Assembly (NCBI GenBank): GCA_020725335.1
Contig: DYFF01000007.1
Coordinates: 186,001 to 250,000, forward strand
Source: Thermodesulfovibrio sp.
GTDB lineage: Bacteria; Nitrospirota; Thermodesulfovibrionia; Thermodesulfovibrionales; Thermodesulfovibrionaceae
DNA: 64,000 bases
Reading direction: 5' to 3'
The notes below the pieces were generated by a model. The model was not told the DNA's origin and made no database searches. It was given only the letters and a program-made list of their open reading frames with translations. The position numbers and the translations under genes were made by a program. This document shows, in pieces, positions 8,654 to 17,767 of the stretch (the stretch's first letter is position 1; every line of letters starts with the position of its first letter).

Positions 8654-9907
8654 TTACTTTATCCTCTCTATCTTAGCACCTAATGAAATTAACTTTTTAT
8701 CAAGTTCTTCGTAGCCTCTGTCGAGATGATAAATTCTATCTACTATTGTCTTTCCTTCAGCTATTAAGGCAGCTATAACAAGAGAGGCAGAAGCTCTTAA
8801 ATCTGTTGCCATTACAGGCGCACCTTTTAGTTTTTTAACGCCTTTAACTGTTGCTGTATTGCCTTCTACAGATATATCTGCTCCAAATCTTCTTAACTCA
8901 GCGACATGCATGAATCTGTTTTCAAATATAGTTTCCTTTATTACAGAAGTTCCATTGGCAATAGCCATCATAGCCATAAATTGAGCTTGCATATCTGTAG
9001 GAAATCCAGGATATGGCATTGTTTTTATATCAACAGCATTTGGTCTTTTAGGACCGATTACTCTTAAGCCTTCAGGTGTTTCTTTAAAAACGACCCCTGC
9101 GTCTTTCATTTTTAAAATAACCGCATCTAAAAGATTGGTTTTACAACCTTTAATTAATATATCTCCACCAGTAGCTCCAGCAATTGCCATAAAAGTTCCC
9201 GCCTCAATTCTATCTGGTATCACTTCATAAGAGTCTGGAGGAATGAGTTCACTGACTCCTTCAATTTCTATAATACTTGTCCCTGCCCCTTTTATTTTTG
9301 CACCCATAGATATTAGATAATTGGCAAGATCAACAATTTCTGGCTCTTTAGCTGCATTTTCAATAATGGTTAATCCCTTTGCCAAAGTTGCTGCCATCAT
9401 AATATTCTCAGTACCTGTAACAGTTGGGATGTCAAAGTAAATTTTAGTTCCCTTTAACCTGTTAGCCTTAGCTACAATATAACCTTCCTCTAATATTATA
9501 GTTGCACCCATTTTTTCAAGTCCCACTATATGGAGATTTACGGGTCTTGCACCTATTGCGCATCCACCAGGCAAAGATACTTTAGCTTTGCCAAATCTTG
9601 CCACAAGTGGCCCAAGAACTAAAATGGAGGCTCTCATTGTTTTTACAAGATCATAAGAAGCTTCAAATTTAGATATTTTTCGAGTATTAATAGAACAAAT
9701 ATTATTTTTAATTTCAATCTCTGCTCCCATTCTTTTTAAAAGTTCTGCCATTGTAAATACATCTCTCAATCGAGGCACTCTTTTTAAAAAGTGGATGCCC
9801 GATGAAAGAAGAGCGGCTGCCATTATAGGCAATACAGCATTCTTTGCTCCGCTGATGGTGATCGCGCCCTTTAGTGGTCTTCCTCCAAAAATAAGTAGCT
9901 TATCCAT
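8654..9907 (-). CDS. murA: UDP-N-acetylglucosamine 1-carboxyvinyltransferase
   Basis: MurA transfers enolpyruvate from PEP to UDP-GlcNAc, the first committed step of peptidoglycan synthesis in the cytoplasm. The 417 residues match the family length. [12 protein letters not shown] is the substrate loop, and [13 protein letters not shown] holds the catalytic cysteine at 116 (the fosfomycin target). [13 protein letters not shown] and [13 protein letters not shown] near the C-terminus are hallmark EPSP-synthase-fold segments. The catalytic Cys is retained rather than replaced by Asp. There is no Shine-Dalgarno. A weak TTCAAT-17-TAATAT box ends 7 bases before the ATG. It is divergent from the rel/spoT gene 38 bp away. 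Confidence 0.96.
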   Translation of the reverse strand: MDKLLIFGGRPLKGAITISGAKNAVLPIMAAALLSSGIHFLKRVPRLRDVFTMAELLKRMGAEIEIKNNICSINTRKISKFEASYDLVKTMRASILVLGPLVARFGKAKVSLPGGCAIGARPVNLHIVGLEKMGATIILEEGYIVAKANRLKGTKIYFDIPTVTGTENIMMAATLAKGLTIIENAAKEPEIVDLANYLISMGAKIKGAGTSIIEIEGVSELIPPDSYEVIPDRIEAGTFMAIAGATGGDILIKGCKTNLLDAVILKMKDAGVVFKETPEGLRVIGPKRPNAVDIKTMPYPGFPTDMQAQFMAMMAIANGTSVIKETIFENRFMHVAELRRFGADISVEGNTATVKGVKKLKGAPVMATDLRASASLVIAALIAEGKTIVDRIYHLDRGYEELDKKLISLGAKIERIK

Positions 9908-9945
9908 GATAAATATATTAAACTAAAAAAAGGAGATATTGAAAT

Positions 9946-12054
9946 ATGTTAAACATAGATGAGTTAATTGATAAAGTTTTACAATACAGACCTAAAGCTA
10001 ATGTTGAGCTTATAAAAAAGGCTTATATTTTTTCGAGAGAAGCCCATTGTGCTCAAAAAAGAAAAGAAGGAATTCCTTATATATATCATCCTTTAGCTGT
10101 TGCAGAAATTTTAGTAGATATGAAATTAGATTCTCCTACTATTGCTGCAGGACTTCTTCATGATACAGTTGAAGATGCTGAGATGACAGTTGATGAAATA
10201 AGCGAGATGTTTTCTCCAGAGGTTGCATTTTTAGTAGATGCTGTAACCAAGTTAAGCAAAATCCAGTTTTCAACTGTAGAAGAAGCCGCAGCTGAAAGTT
10301 TCAGAAAAATGTTTTTAGCCATGTCAAAGGATATAAGAGTAATACTTATAAAATTTGCAGATAGGCTCCATAACATGAGAACAATCGAATTTCTCCCACC
10401 CGAAAAACAAAAGAGAATAGCTCTTGAAACCCTGGAAATTTATGCTCCTCTAGCTAACAGACTTGGTATAGGATGGATGAGAAATGAGTTTGAAGATCTC
10501 TCATTTAAAGTACTATATCCTGAATCTTTTCATGAATTAGAGAGAAAAGTTGCTAAAAGAAAAGAAGAACAAAACACTTATATTAATAACGTTATTGAAA
10601 CACTATCCCAAAAAATACAGGAAATGAAGATTCCTTTTAAAGCCTACGGTAGGGTTAAACACTACTATGGAATATATCAAAAAATGGTAAAACAAAAAAT
10701 TCCCTTTGAACAAGTTTATGATGTTATTGGTATTAGAATAATAACTGATACTGTTCCTCATTGCTATGATATACTTGGTATCATTCATTCTCTTTGGACA
10801 CTTATCCCTGGAAGATTTAAGGACTTTATAAGTTTACCAAAATCAAACTATTATCAATCTCTTCACACTACAGTTATAGGACCTAAAGGAGAAAGAGTTG
10901 AGTTTCAAATAAGAACAGAGGAAATGGATATAATTGCTGAAGAAGGAATCGCAGCTCATTGGAGATATAAAGAAAAGAAAGAACTTGATGATAAAGAGAC
11001 AAAAATTGTCTCGTGGTTGAGAGATTTGATAAAAGAGATTTCAGATCCTAAAGAATTGCTCGATGCAGTTAAATCAGAAGTAATACCTGATACCATATAC
11101 GTTTTCACTCCAAGAGGTGATGTAAAAGAATTACCTGTAGGTTCTACTCCCGTAGATTTCGCTTATTCAATTCACTCTGAGGTAGGAGCTCGTTGTTCAG
11201 GTGCAAAAGTAAATGGCAGAATAGTTCCCCTCAACTATCAACTTCAAAGCGGTGATGTAGTTGAAATAATAACAAGTCCTCATCAAAAACCCCGAAAAGA
11301 CTGGTTACAATTTGTTGTTACCCAGAGAGCGCGTAATAGAATAAAACATTATCTCAGACTGGAAGAAAGACAACAAGCTATCGATATAGGTAAACAGCTA
11401 TTGGAAGCTGAAATAAAAAAACAAGGTTTTTCAACTTCTATACTCAAGTCTGAAAAAATTGAATTCCTTCTCCAATCATTAGGTGTACAATCATTAGATG
11501 ACCTATATTTCCTCTTAGGACATGGTAAAATTTCTGTTCACCAATTTATAAATAGGCTGATTCCTGAAAGTGAAAAACAGGAAAGTATCTTAACAAAAAA
11601 AGCTACAAGTAGACGAGATAATAAACAATTTATTTCCTTAAAAGGAGTAAATGAGGTTTTATACCATATTGCTAAATGTTGTATGCCAGTTCCGGGAGAC
11701 GACATAGTTGGTTTCATAACAAAAGGTAAAGGTATATCAGTGCATAGAAAAGACTGTGAAAATGTAAAACATTTAAGGAATGAAAGATTAATAGAGGTTT
11801 TCTGGACAGCCGATGAGACATCTAAAGCTCAAACTAAAATAAGTGTAGAATGTATTGATAAACCCGGTATATTAGCTAATCTTACAGGCTTGTTATCCGC
11901 AGCCCAAGTAAATATAACCGCAGTTAAAGCTAATTCTACATCAGACAAGAGGGCATTGATTGACTTTACCATAGAAGTAAAAGACAGGCTCCATCTTTCA
12001 GAGATTATCAATAAGATTTCTCAAATTTCAGAAGTTATCTCAGTAAGAAGATAA
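9946..12054 (+). CDS. rel: Bifunctional (p)ppGpp synthetase/hydrolase
   Basis: The 702-residue stringent-response enzyme has an HD hydrolase domain (H48, H72-D73 in LHDTVED, D139 and N143 in ADRLHNM) and a synthetase domain (about 235-350). The latter has the RFKD form of the R/E-x-K/D-D motif that marks bifunctional Rel rather than RelA, then SNYYQSLHT and EFQIRT. These are followed by a TGS domain (IYVFTPRGDVKELPVGST), a zinc-finger-like CCMPVPGDDIVG segment and a C-terminal ACT domain. Both catalytic sites look intact, so the enzyme should make and degrade (p)ppGpp. AGGAGAT precedes the ATG. The last 15 bp overlap the convergent tsaC. Confidence 0.95.
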   Translation: MLNIDELIDKVLQYRPKANVELIKKAYIFSREAHCAQKRKEGIPYIYHPLAVAEILVDMKLDSPTIAAGLLHDTVEDAEMTVDEISEMFSPEVAFLVDAVTKLSKIQFSTVEEAAAESFRKMFLAMSKDIRVILIKFADRLHNMRTIEFLPPEKQKRIALETLEIYAPLANRLGIGWMRNEFEDLSFKVLYPESFHELERKVAKRKEEQNTYINNVIETLSQKIQEMKIPFKAYGRVKHYYGIYQKMVKQKIPFEQVYDVIGIRIITDTVPHCYDILGIIHSLWTLIPGRFKDFISLPKSNYYQSLHTTVIGPKGERVEFQIRTEEMDIIAEEGIAAHWRYKEKKELDDKETKIVSWLRDLIKEISDPKELLDAVKSEVIPDTIYVFTPRGDVKELPVGSTPVDFAYSIHSEVGARCSGAKVNGRIVPLNYQLQSGDVVEIITSPHQKPRKDWLQFVVTQRARNRIKHYLRLEERQQAIDIGKQLLEAEIKKQGFSTSILKSEKIEFLLQSLGVQSLDDLYFLLGHGKISVHQFINRLIPESEKQESILTKKATSRRDNKQFISLKGVNEVLYHIAKCCMPVPGDDIVGFITKGKGISVHRKDCENVKHLRNERLIEVFWTADETSKAQTKISVECIDKPGILANLTGLLSAAQVNITAVKANSTSDKRALIDFTIEVKDRLHLSEIINKISQISEVISVRR

Positions 12055-12642
12055 GTCAATATTAACAGCACCTTGTCTAATTATTTTAGGAGGATAAATT
12101 GTCACATCTATGATAGTAGATGGAATACCTTGGAGTTTGCCACCATCTATTACTAAAATATTTTCTTTTGAATCTTGGAAATATTTTATGACTTCTTCAA
12201 CATCTGACGCCCCTGGTAATCCAGAGATATTAGCTGAAGTAGCAGTAATTGGAAAAGGAGATAATTTTATTAAATTCAGGGCAAAAGATACTCCTGGCAT
12301 TCTAATAGCTACTTTATTATCAGAAATAATTTCGGGAGGCAGATTAGTCTTTGCTGGTAATAAAAGAGTTAATGGTCCAGGCCAGTATTGGTCAATTAAC
12401 TTTTTAGCTATAGAAGGTAAAGAAGTTATTAATAAGTTAAGATGATTTAAATTAACTATGAGAGGAAAAACCTTTTCTTTAGGACGTTTTTTTAGTTCAA
12501 ATATTTTTTTTAATTGTTTTCTATTGTCAAATTTCACTCCAATGCCGTACAAGGTTTCTGTTGGATAAATTAATATCCCATCATTCTCTAAAAAATCAAT
12601 GATTTTTAATAGGTTTACTAATTCTTCTTTTAATACTTGCAT
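12040..12642 (-). CDS. tsaC: Threonylcarbamoyl-AMP synthase (Sua5/YrdC family)
   Basis: The 200-residue YrdC-domain protein makes threonylcarbamoyl-AMP from threonine, bicarbonate and ATP, the first step of t6A37 modification of ANN-decoding tRNAs. YPTETLYGIG at the N-terminus, KKRPKEKVFPLI, WPGPLTLLL and PITATSANISGLP are family signatures. It has the short YrdC/TsaC length and lacks the C-terminal Sua5 domain. It is the last gene of the moxR-DUF58-transglutaminase-tsaC run. Its ATG lies 47 bp inside the transglutaminase gene, and its end overlaps rel by 15 bp. The association with transglutaminase genes looks structural rather than functional. Confidence 0.93.
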   Translation of the reverse strand: MQVLKEELVNLLKIIDFLENDGILIYPTETLYGIGVKFDNRKQLKKIFELKKRPKEKVFPLIVNLNHLNLLITSLPSIAKKLIDQYWPGPLTLLLPAKTNLPPEIISDNKVAIRMPGVSFALNLIKLSPFPITATSANISGLPGASDVEEVIKYFQDSKENILVIDGGKLQGIPSTIIDVTIYPPKIIRQGAVNIDLSSY

Positions 12643-14482
12643 CTAACTCCTCTAAAATTGAGTTTATTTTTTTTATATCACTTTTGCTGAATTTTTTATC
12701 TTTAAAGTAAATCTCAAGATAAAAGTATATAAATTTAGCTGCTAACTCCCTTATTTGATAATCGGAAATATTGATAATAAATTCTTCTAATCCTTCATTA
12801 TTTTTTCTCTCATAGCCTCCCTTATTCATAATTTTCAAGAATCTTTTTAATGGTGATCTGTTTATTTTATAAATTTTCAAACCATAAATTGAAATAATAA
12901 GTACTATGAAAAATAAAAGAGGCAACAAATATTTTTTTTCGAAGTGAAAAGTTGGAGATTTTATCGAATTTACCAATTTAAGCTGAGTTGTAAAATCATA
13001 GTTTATTACAAAGTTATTCCATACATAATCTAATAGATTAAAAACAATAGGCTCATTATATCTTACAACTCTACTACCTGAGGGATCGTATCTTTTCCAA
13101 ACTCCATTAGTCCATGCTTCAACCCATAAATGTGCATCTGAAGCCCTTATTAAATAATAACTTCCGAATGGATTGTAACTTCCTCCTCTAAAACCTCCAA
13201 CCACTCTTGAGTGGATGCCTTTTATTCTGAGCATTAATGCCATAGTTGTTGCAAAATACTCACAATTACCCTTTTTAGTATTAAAAACAAAATCATCTAC
13301 TGGATTGTTGCCTTGTGGTAAAATTTTAAGAGAATATTCGTAATTTTTAAGAAAATCAATTACACTATTTATAATTTCCTCTTTACTAAGAGCTTTTGAG
13401 GTTATCTCTTCTGTTAATTCTCGAAATCTATTTGTAATATTATCTGGTAACTGGAGATATTTTTTATTGGGTTGTTTTTCGTAATATTCATAGTTTATGT
13501 ATGATTCTGCTATATATTTTAAAGGTTTCTGAATAGGATTCTTTGTTTTATAAACTCCTGGATACTCTAAAATAAGATTCTGTAGGTAGACATTTAAAGG
13601 AAAATCAAGAACAGGCAAGTAATTTTCATAAGAAGGTTCAAAAAATACCGAATATCTTATTCTATTTCCTGTTATTTTTTCATCTCCATTATTAAAAATT
13701 TCTTCTCTTGTCCACTTTTTACCATCAAAATTATCAAATGTTATCATTCTCCAATAAAGTTGGTTCACATCTATTTTATCCATTTTCACTCTCATAACAG
13801 TTGATTTATCCTCTTCAATGGATGAAATACTCCCAAGATTTACCGTTGAAGAAAATCCTGTTTTAGCACTTGCTAAACCAATATTAAGCAAAGGATATGG
13901 AGTTCTTGGTAAAAAAATAAAAAAAACTACACTAATAGGAATAGATAAAATTGTAATTATGACGGTATATTTTAATAAACCCTTCAGAACTCCTTTTCCC
14001 GTATAATTTTGTGAAGTCTCTTTTAAATAAGTAATTAGCAATATTGAAAATAAACATAAAATAAAAACTATGGCAAATCTCACAAGAAAAATCCATGATA
14101 CACTAAATATGGTCGAAGCACTCAAAAGCAAGATTGCCATTAAATAAATCTGAAAATATTCTCGGGGAGTTTTATTACCTAAGAATCTTAATGCTGTTAT
14201 CAAAGCAAGTGCCTCAACAGATGGTAAAATAATGTCTTCTATAGAAAAATTAAGAAAGGGTAAAATAAGAAAAATGATTGATAAGACATTTATTATCCAT
14301 TGTTTAATTTTAATTCCTTTGAAATAAAACAAAATACTTAAAAAAATAATAGTAGAAAAAATTATACCAACTGAAAGAGAAATATTAAAAACAATTCCCC
14401 AAAAACAGATAATAACAATAAAAATACTTATTACAAATAAAAGATGATTAATTTTAAAAAAATCAATAGATAGCAAGGGCAT
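12596..14482 (-). CDS. TgpA-like membrane transglutaminase-fold protein
   Basis: The 628-residue membrane protein has about six hydrophobic segments in residues 12-195 (DUF3488/TgpA N-terminal region), an external domain, a transglutaminase core, one more membrane segment near 525-545 and a short cytoplasmic tail. The catalytic triad is complete: Cys407 in KKGNCEYFATTMALML, His451 in DAHLWVEAW and Asp466 in RYDPSG. It follows moxR and DUF58 genes, a widespread trio (MoxR ATPase, DUF58 VWA-like protein, transglutaminase) in which the ATPase is thought to remodel the membrane partners. The substrate is unknown. Its first 20 bp overlap the end of the DUF58 gene and its end overlaps tsaC by 47 bp. 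Confidence 0.9.
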   Translation of the reverse strand: MPLLSIDFFKINHLLFVISIFIVIICFWGIVFNISLSVGIIFSTIIFLSILFYFKGIKIKQWIINVLSIIFLILPFLNFSIEDIILPSVEALALITALRFLGNKTPREYFQIYLMAILLLSASTIFSVSWIFLVRFAIVFILCLFSILLITYLKETSQNYTGKGVLKGLLKYTVIITILSIPISVVFFIFLPRTPYPLLNIGLASAKTGFSSTVNLGSISSIEEDKSTVMRVKMDKIDVNQLYWRMITFDNFDGKKWTREEIFNNGDEKITGNRIRYSVFFEPSYENYLPVLDFPLNVYLQNLILEYPGVYKTKNPIQKPLKYIAESYINYEYYEKQPNKKYLQLPDNITNRFRELTEEITSKALSKEEIINSVIDFLKNYEYSLKILPQGNNPVDDFVFNTKKGNCEYFATTMALMLRIKGIHSRVVGGFRGGSYNPFGSYYLIRASDAHLWVEAWTNGVWKRYDPSGSRVVRYNEPIVFNLLDYVWNNFVINYDFTTQLKLVNSIKSPTFHFEKKYLLPLLFFIVLIISIYGLKIYKINRSPLKRFLKIMNKGGYERKNNEGLEEFIINISDYQIRELAAKFIYFYLEIYFKDKKFSKSDIKKINSILEELDASIKRRISKPIKNH

Positions 14483-15344
14483 TCAACATTTTCCTTAGAT
14501 GAACTTTACCTGTATCTGGTTTATAAAGTTTATTTTCCAATTCAAGTCCAACAGGTATTCCCTTTTTTGAAAGCTCAATTATTGTAAATGTTGCCTTTCC
14601 TATTTTTTGTTCTACATCTCCTGAAAAATCTGATAATCTTACAATTACAGGATTTCCTTTATAGGGAGAAAATTCTTTCGTCATTAATTCTGAGGTCTTA
14701 GCAGAAGCCTTCCAGTGAATATATTTTAAAGGTTCATAGGGATTGTAATTTTTGATGCCTACCATTTCTCCTTCATATGCCTTTCCAATTGTTCTTTTAG
14801 ACTCCCTTTGACTATTTCCAGTAGACATATACATAGAAAAATCACATTTAATTGGTTTTGGAAAAACTGTGATTTCATAATTAAAAGGTAATTTTAAAAT
14901 TCTATTGAAAAAAAGAAAAGGGAAAAAAGAGGAAATAATAATTTTATCAATAAAAATCCTACCTCTTTTGGGAAATGTAACTGTCAAATTAAAAAGTTTT
15001 TTATTTTCCACATGGCTAAGCAAAGTTTCACCATCATTAAGCCTTACTCGTATTAACATAGAAGGAAGAGGATATTTTGTTTTTACTTCAAATTTCATCA
15101 TCGTAGGAATTGTGGCAAAAATATCATTAGATGATACTATTAAAAAATCAACATTTTTAAGATTATAGATTGACAATAGGCCACTCATAGCCATGGTGGT
15201 TAATAAAAAAGAAAGTACTATAAAAAGTAAATTATTACCTGTATTTACAGAGGCAAACCCGATTAAAAGAGTTATAACAATAAATATCCACCCTGAATTG
15301 GCTATTTTTACGGAGGTACGGAAATTCTTTCTAATACTGATAAT
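14463..15344 (-). CDS. DUF58 protein with a probable AUU/AUC start
   Basis: DUF58 proteins have two N-terminal membrane helices and a degenerate VWA-like C-terminal domain (here NYNPYEPLKYIHWKASAKT, the signature motif). The first ATG is at 15194, but the conserved N-terminus, including GWIFIVITLLIGFA and the hallmark NTGNNLLFIVLSFLL, is encoded upstream in the same open frame back to a stop at 15387-15389. That stretch has no ATG, GTG, TTG or CTG. A strong GAGGTGAT lies at 15352-15345 inside the end of moxR, followed by ATT (15344), ATC (15341) and ATT (15335). I therefore extend the gene to 15344 (293 codons); the exact codon is uncertain. Overlap with moxR suggests coupled translation. Confidence 0.75.
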   Translation of the reverse strand: MISIRKNFRTSVKIANSGWIFIVITLLIGFASVNTGNNLLFIVLSFLLTTMAMSGLLSIYNLKNVDFLIVSSNDIFATIPTMMKFEVKTKYPLPSMLIRVRLNDGETLLSHVENKKLFNLTVTFPKRGRIFIDKIIISSFFPFLFFNRILKLPFNYEITVFPKPIKCDFSMYMSTGNSQRESKRTIGKAYEGEMVGIKNYNPYEPLKYIHWKASAKTSELMTKEFSPYKGNPVIVRLSDFSGDVEQKIGKATFTIIELSKKGIPVGLELENKLYKPDTGKVHLRKMLNALAIY

Positions 15345-16237
15345 ATCACCTCTTCTTTTGATATAGAATCTTCCCTTAAAATTATCCTATGTGGTGTAAC
15401 AAAGGGTATTATTTCTTTTACATCCTCTGGAATAATATAGTCTCGGCCTTTGAAAAAAGCATTTGTCTTTGCTGCATATGTTATAGCTAAGCCTGCTCTT
15501 GTTGATAAGCCAAGAATAATTCTATTGTCTTTTCGTGTAGCATCTATGAAATCAATTATCCAATGAATTATTTTATCTGAAATATAAATATTCCTTATAT
15601 CATTCTGAATCTGTAAAATCTCCTCTCTGTCTAACACCGGAGTAAGCTTATAAAGTTCCTCTCTGGAACTTCCCTTTTTTAATATCTCACTTTCTGCCTC
15701 AGAGGTAGGATATCCTATACTAATTTTCAACATAAATCTATCTAATTGTCCCTCTGGTAAAGGAAAGGTTCCATAAAATTCAATAGGATTTTGGGTAGCA
15801 ATAACGAAAAAAGGTTTAGGAAGTTTGTATGTTGTACCATCTATTGTTACTTGTTCTTCAGCCATAGCTTCAAGAAGAGAGGATTGAGTCTTTGGAGTCG
15901 CTCTGTTTATCTCATCTACTAAAACAATATTATTAAAAATAGGACCGGGTTTGAATTCAAACTCGCCTGTGCTTTTATTAAAAACAGATAATCCTGTTAT
16001 ATCAGAGGGCAATAAATCATTTGTACATTGAATCCTGCCAAAACTTAAATTGAGAGCTCTTGAAAGAGCTATGGCAAGAGATGTTTTTCCAAGTCCTGGT
16101 AAATCCTCAATAAGTATATGTCCTTTTGAGAATATTGATATTAAAGAAAGAATTATTGCCTTCTCTTTTCCTTGAAGACAACTTTTAAGATGGTTAAGAA
16201 TGTTTAATATTTTTTGATTTTTTACCTTTTCAATCAT
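15308..16237 (-). CDS. MoxR-family AAA+ ATPase
   Basis: The 309-residue AAA+ ATPase has a Walker A GLGKTS (48-53), Walker B VLVDEINRA (105-113), a sensor-1-like FFVIATQNPIE and a C-terminal lid domain with LSTRAGLAITYAAK. MoxR proteins act as chaperones for VWA/DUF58 partners, and here the DUF58 and transglutaminase genes follow directly with overlaps. There is no accessible Shine-Dalgarno. A perfect 10-bp stem-loop (16238-16262) ends one base before the ATG and sequesters the only G-rich sequence. No later start codon would keep the Walker A region complete with its usual lead-in. Confidence 0.93.
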   Translation of the reverse strand: MIEKVKNQKILNILNHLKSCLQGKEKAIILSLISIFSKGHILIEDLPGLGKTSLAIALSRALNLSFGRIQCTNDLLPSDITGLSVFNKSTGEFEFKPGPIFNNIVLVDEINRATPKTQSSLLEAMAEEQVTIDGTTYKLPKPFFVIATQNPIEFYGTFPLPEGQLDRFMLKISIGYPTSEAESEILKKGSSREELYKLTPVLDREEILQIQNDIRNIYISDKIIHWIIDFIDATRKDNRIILGLSTRAGLAITYAAKTNAFFKGRDYIIPEDVKEIIPFVTPHRIILREDSISKEEVILSVLERISVPP

Positions 16238-16262
16238 AAAGAGGGGGATTAACCCCCTCTTT
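16238..16262. terminator. Perfect stem-loop between the Mn-pyrophosphatase and moxR genes
   Basis: AAAGAGGGGG (16238-16247), loop ATTAA, CCCCCTCTTT (16253-16262) form an uninterrupted 10-bp stem. On the minus strand it comes just after the pyrophosphatase stop, but its U tract (CUUUAUG) is short and runs straight into the moxR AUG. It could be a partial terminator or attenuator that also hides moxR translation initiation. On the plus strand it is followed by TTTATTTT, but nothing upstream is transcribed that way. Confidence 0.65.
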
Positions 16263-16266
16263 TATT

Positions 16267-17166
16267 TTAACCTTCTAAGTAAACCTTTTCAACTGGAGGT
16301 GCTACTTGTTTTTTACGGGATAAGACTCCTGGTAACCATACGGATGGGCCTGCAACCTTTACATTAAAGGCTTTTTCTATTTTGGATGCATCTCCAGAGT
16401 AGAAAAGTTCTGTCCCTTCCTTTACTATATCGGTAGCCATGAAAATAACCATATCATAGCCTTTGCTGCCTTTTAAGTCATCAAGATACTTTACAAACTC
16501 TTCCTTGCGTTCATAGACTTCCTCAATGTCAACAACTTCTGTTTGACCAATTCCAACTTTTAATCCTTTGAAATCATAATCTTTGAAGTCAACATGAACA
16601 ACATCTGCAATTGGTTTTCCTTTGATACTTGCTTTAGCTTTTTTGAGGTCAACTCCGAATTTTGTTATATCGGAAATGCCAGCAACTGCTGCCAATTCTG
16701 CTGCAATTTTTTTATCTTCTTCTGTAGTTGTAGGAGACTTGAATATTACTGTGTCAGATAGAATTGCTGAGAGAAGTAAGCCTGCATATGTCTTATTTCC
16801 CTTTACTTCATTTGGAAACATTTTAGCAATTACTGTAGCAGTGCTACCAACAGGCTCAATATGGATAAAAATTGGATCTGGATAGTTAAAATTCATCTTA
16901 TGATGATCAATAACTGCAAGAACCTTCTCTGCTCCGTCTACTCTCTGTTTTTCCTCATTGTGGTCAACAAGCACAAGTGTTTTACCTGCTGCATTTTCTA
17001 AAATTTCTGGAGCAGATACGCCAAACTGTTTAAGAGCAAATTCGGTTTCCTCATTAATTGGACCTGCTGTTGCTGCTTTGTAACCTTTAATACCCGCATA
17101 AACAATAGCAGAACAAACTGTGTCTGTGTCTGGAGCTTTGTGTCCAATTACATAAATGTCACTCAT
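16267..17166 (-). CDS. ppaC: Manganese-dependent (family II) inorganic pyrophosphatase
   Basis: The 299-residue DHH-family enzyme hydrolyses pyrophosphate to phosphate in the cytoplasm and pulls biosynthetic reactions forward. The metal-binding residues are visible as GHKAPDTDT (H9, D13, D15) near the N-terminus and DHHKMNF later, the defining DHH motif. The C-terminal DHHA2 region ends in GPSVWLPGVLSRKKQVAPP, where SRKKQ is the substrate-binding signature. There is no CBS regulatory insert; the length is the short form. AGGAGG precedes the ATG. Possession of a family II enzyme is common in anaerobic thermophiles and clostridia. Confidence 0.95.
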   Translation of the reverse strand: MSDIYVIGHKAPDTDTVCSAIVYAGIKGYKAATAGPINEETEFALKQFGVSAPEILENAAGKTLVLVDHNEEKQRVDGAEKVLAVIDHHKMNFNYPDPIFIHIEPVGSTATVIAKMFPNEVKGNKTYAGLLLSAILSDTVIFKSPTTTEEDKKIAAELAAVAGISDITKFGVDLKKAKASIKGKPIADVVHVDFKDYDFKGLKVGIGQTEVVDIEEVYERKEEFVKYLDDLKGSKGYDMVIFMATDIVKEGTELFYSGDASKIEKAFNVKVAGPSVWLPGVLSRKKQVAPPVEKVYLEG

Positions 17167-17263
17167 CTTAACCTCCTAAAAAGTTTTTTTAAAATTTTAA
17201 AATTTTGACAATTTCTAAATTAAAATGTCAAGAAAAAAACCATTAAAATTTAAAATAGAGCTA

Positions 17264-17716
17264 TTAAAGATTATCAAGCAACTCTTTTATTGATAATTTT
17301 AATTCAGGATGAATAAAATTAGGTGCAATTTCACATAATGGTTTAAGAACAAAATTTCTTTTATGCATAAGAGGATGAGGTATAATAAGCTCTTCACTTT
17401 TAAAAATTATATTATTATAGAAAATTATATCAATATCTATAATTCTTGGGCCATATCGGATTGTATCCTTCCTTCCCATTTTTTTTTCTATTTTTTTTAC
17501 TGTTCTTAATAAATCGATAGGATTAAGAGAAGTTAGACATTCTATTGCTTGATTTAAAAATTCAGGCTGTTCAGTATATCCCCAAGGAATAGTATTATAT
17601 AAAGAAGATTTTTTTGAGATTATTATTCCAGAATTTTTAAGTTCATATAATGCAACTTCAATATTTTTAACTCTATCATCTAAATTTGAACCGAGCAGAA
17701 GATAACTTCTATTCAT
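17264..17716 (-). CDS. folK: 6-hydroxymethyl-7,8-dihydropterin pyrophosphokinase
   Basis: HPPK transfers pyrophosphate from ATP to hydroxymethyl-dihydropterin in folate synthesis. The 150-residue protein shows LLLGSNLDDR at the N-terminus, TIPWGYTEQPEFLNQ, the signature RYGPRIIDIDIIFYNN with its metal-binding Asp pair, and IPHPLMHKRNFVLKPL. It is a single-gene unit, divergent from the OsmC gene. There is no ribosome-binding sequence. TAGACT-17-TAAAAT ends 7 bases before the ATG, which would give a leaderless mRNA. No other folate gene is adjacent. Confidence 0.95.
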   Translation of the reverse strand: MNRSYLLLGSNLDDRVKNIEVALYELKNSGIIISKKSSLYNTIPWGYTEQPEFLNQAIECLTSLNPIDLLRTVKKIEKKMGRKDTIRYGPRIIDIDIIFYNNIIFKSEELIIPHPLMHKRNFVLKPLCEIAPNFIHPELKLSIKELLDNL

Positions 17717-17723
17717 AATAAAT

Positions 17724-17752
17724 ATTTTAATGTTAAAATTAAAAAAAGTCTA
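17724..17752 (-). promoter_or_regulatory. folK promoter, leaderless layout
   Basis: On the minus strand TAGACT (17752-17747), a 17-base spacer and TAAAAT (17729-17724) end 7 bases before the folK ATG at 17716, placing the likely transcript start at or next to the ATG. No Shine-Dalgarno is present. The overlapping plus-strand TGT-TAAAAT (17731-17739) could serve the divergent OsmC gene. Confidence 0.5.
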
Positions 17753-17767
17753 AATAAGGAGGTCTTT

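Noticed and set aside
12110-12445. 111-codon plus-strand open frame opposite tsaC
   Set aside because: It has no family-like features and lies entirely on the complement of a well-recognised YrdC protein.
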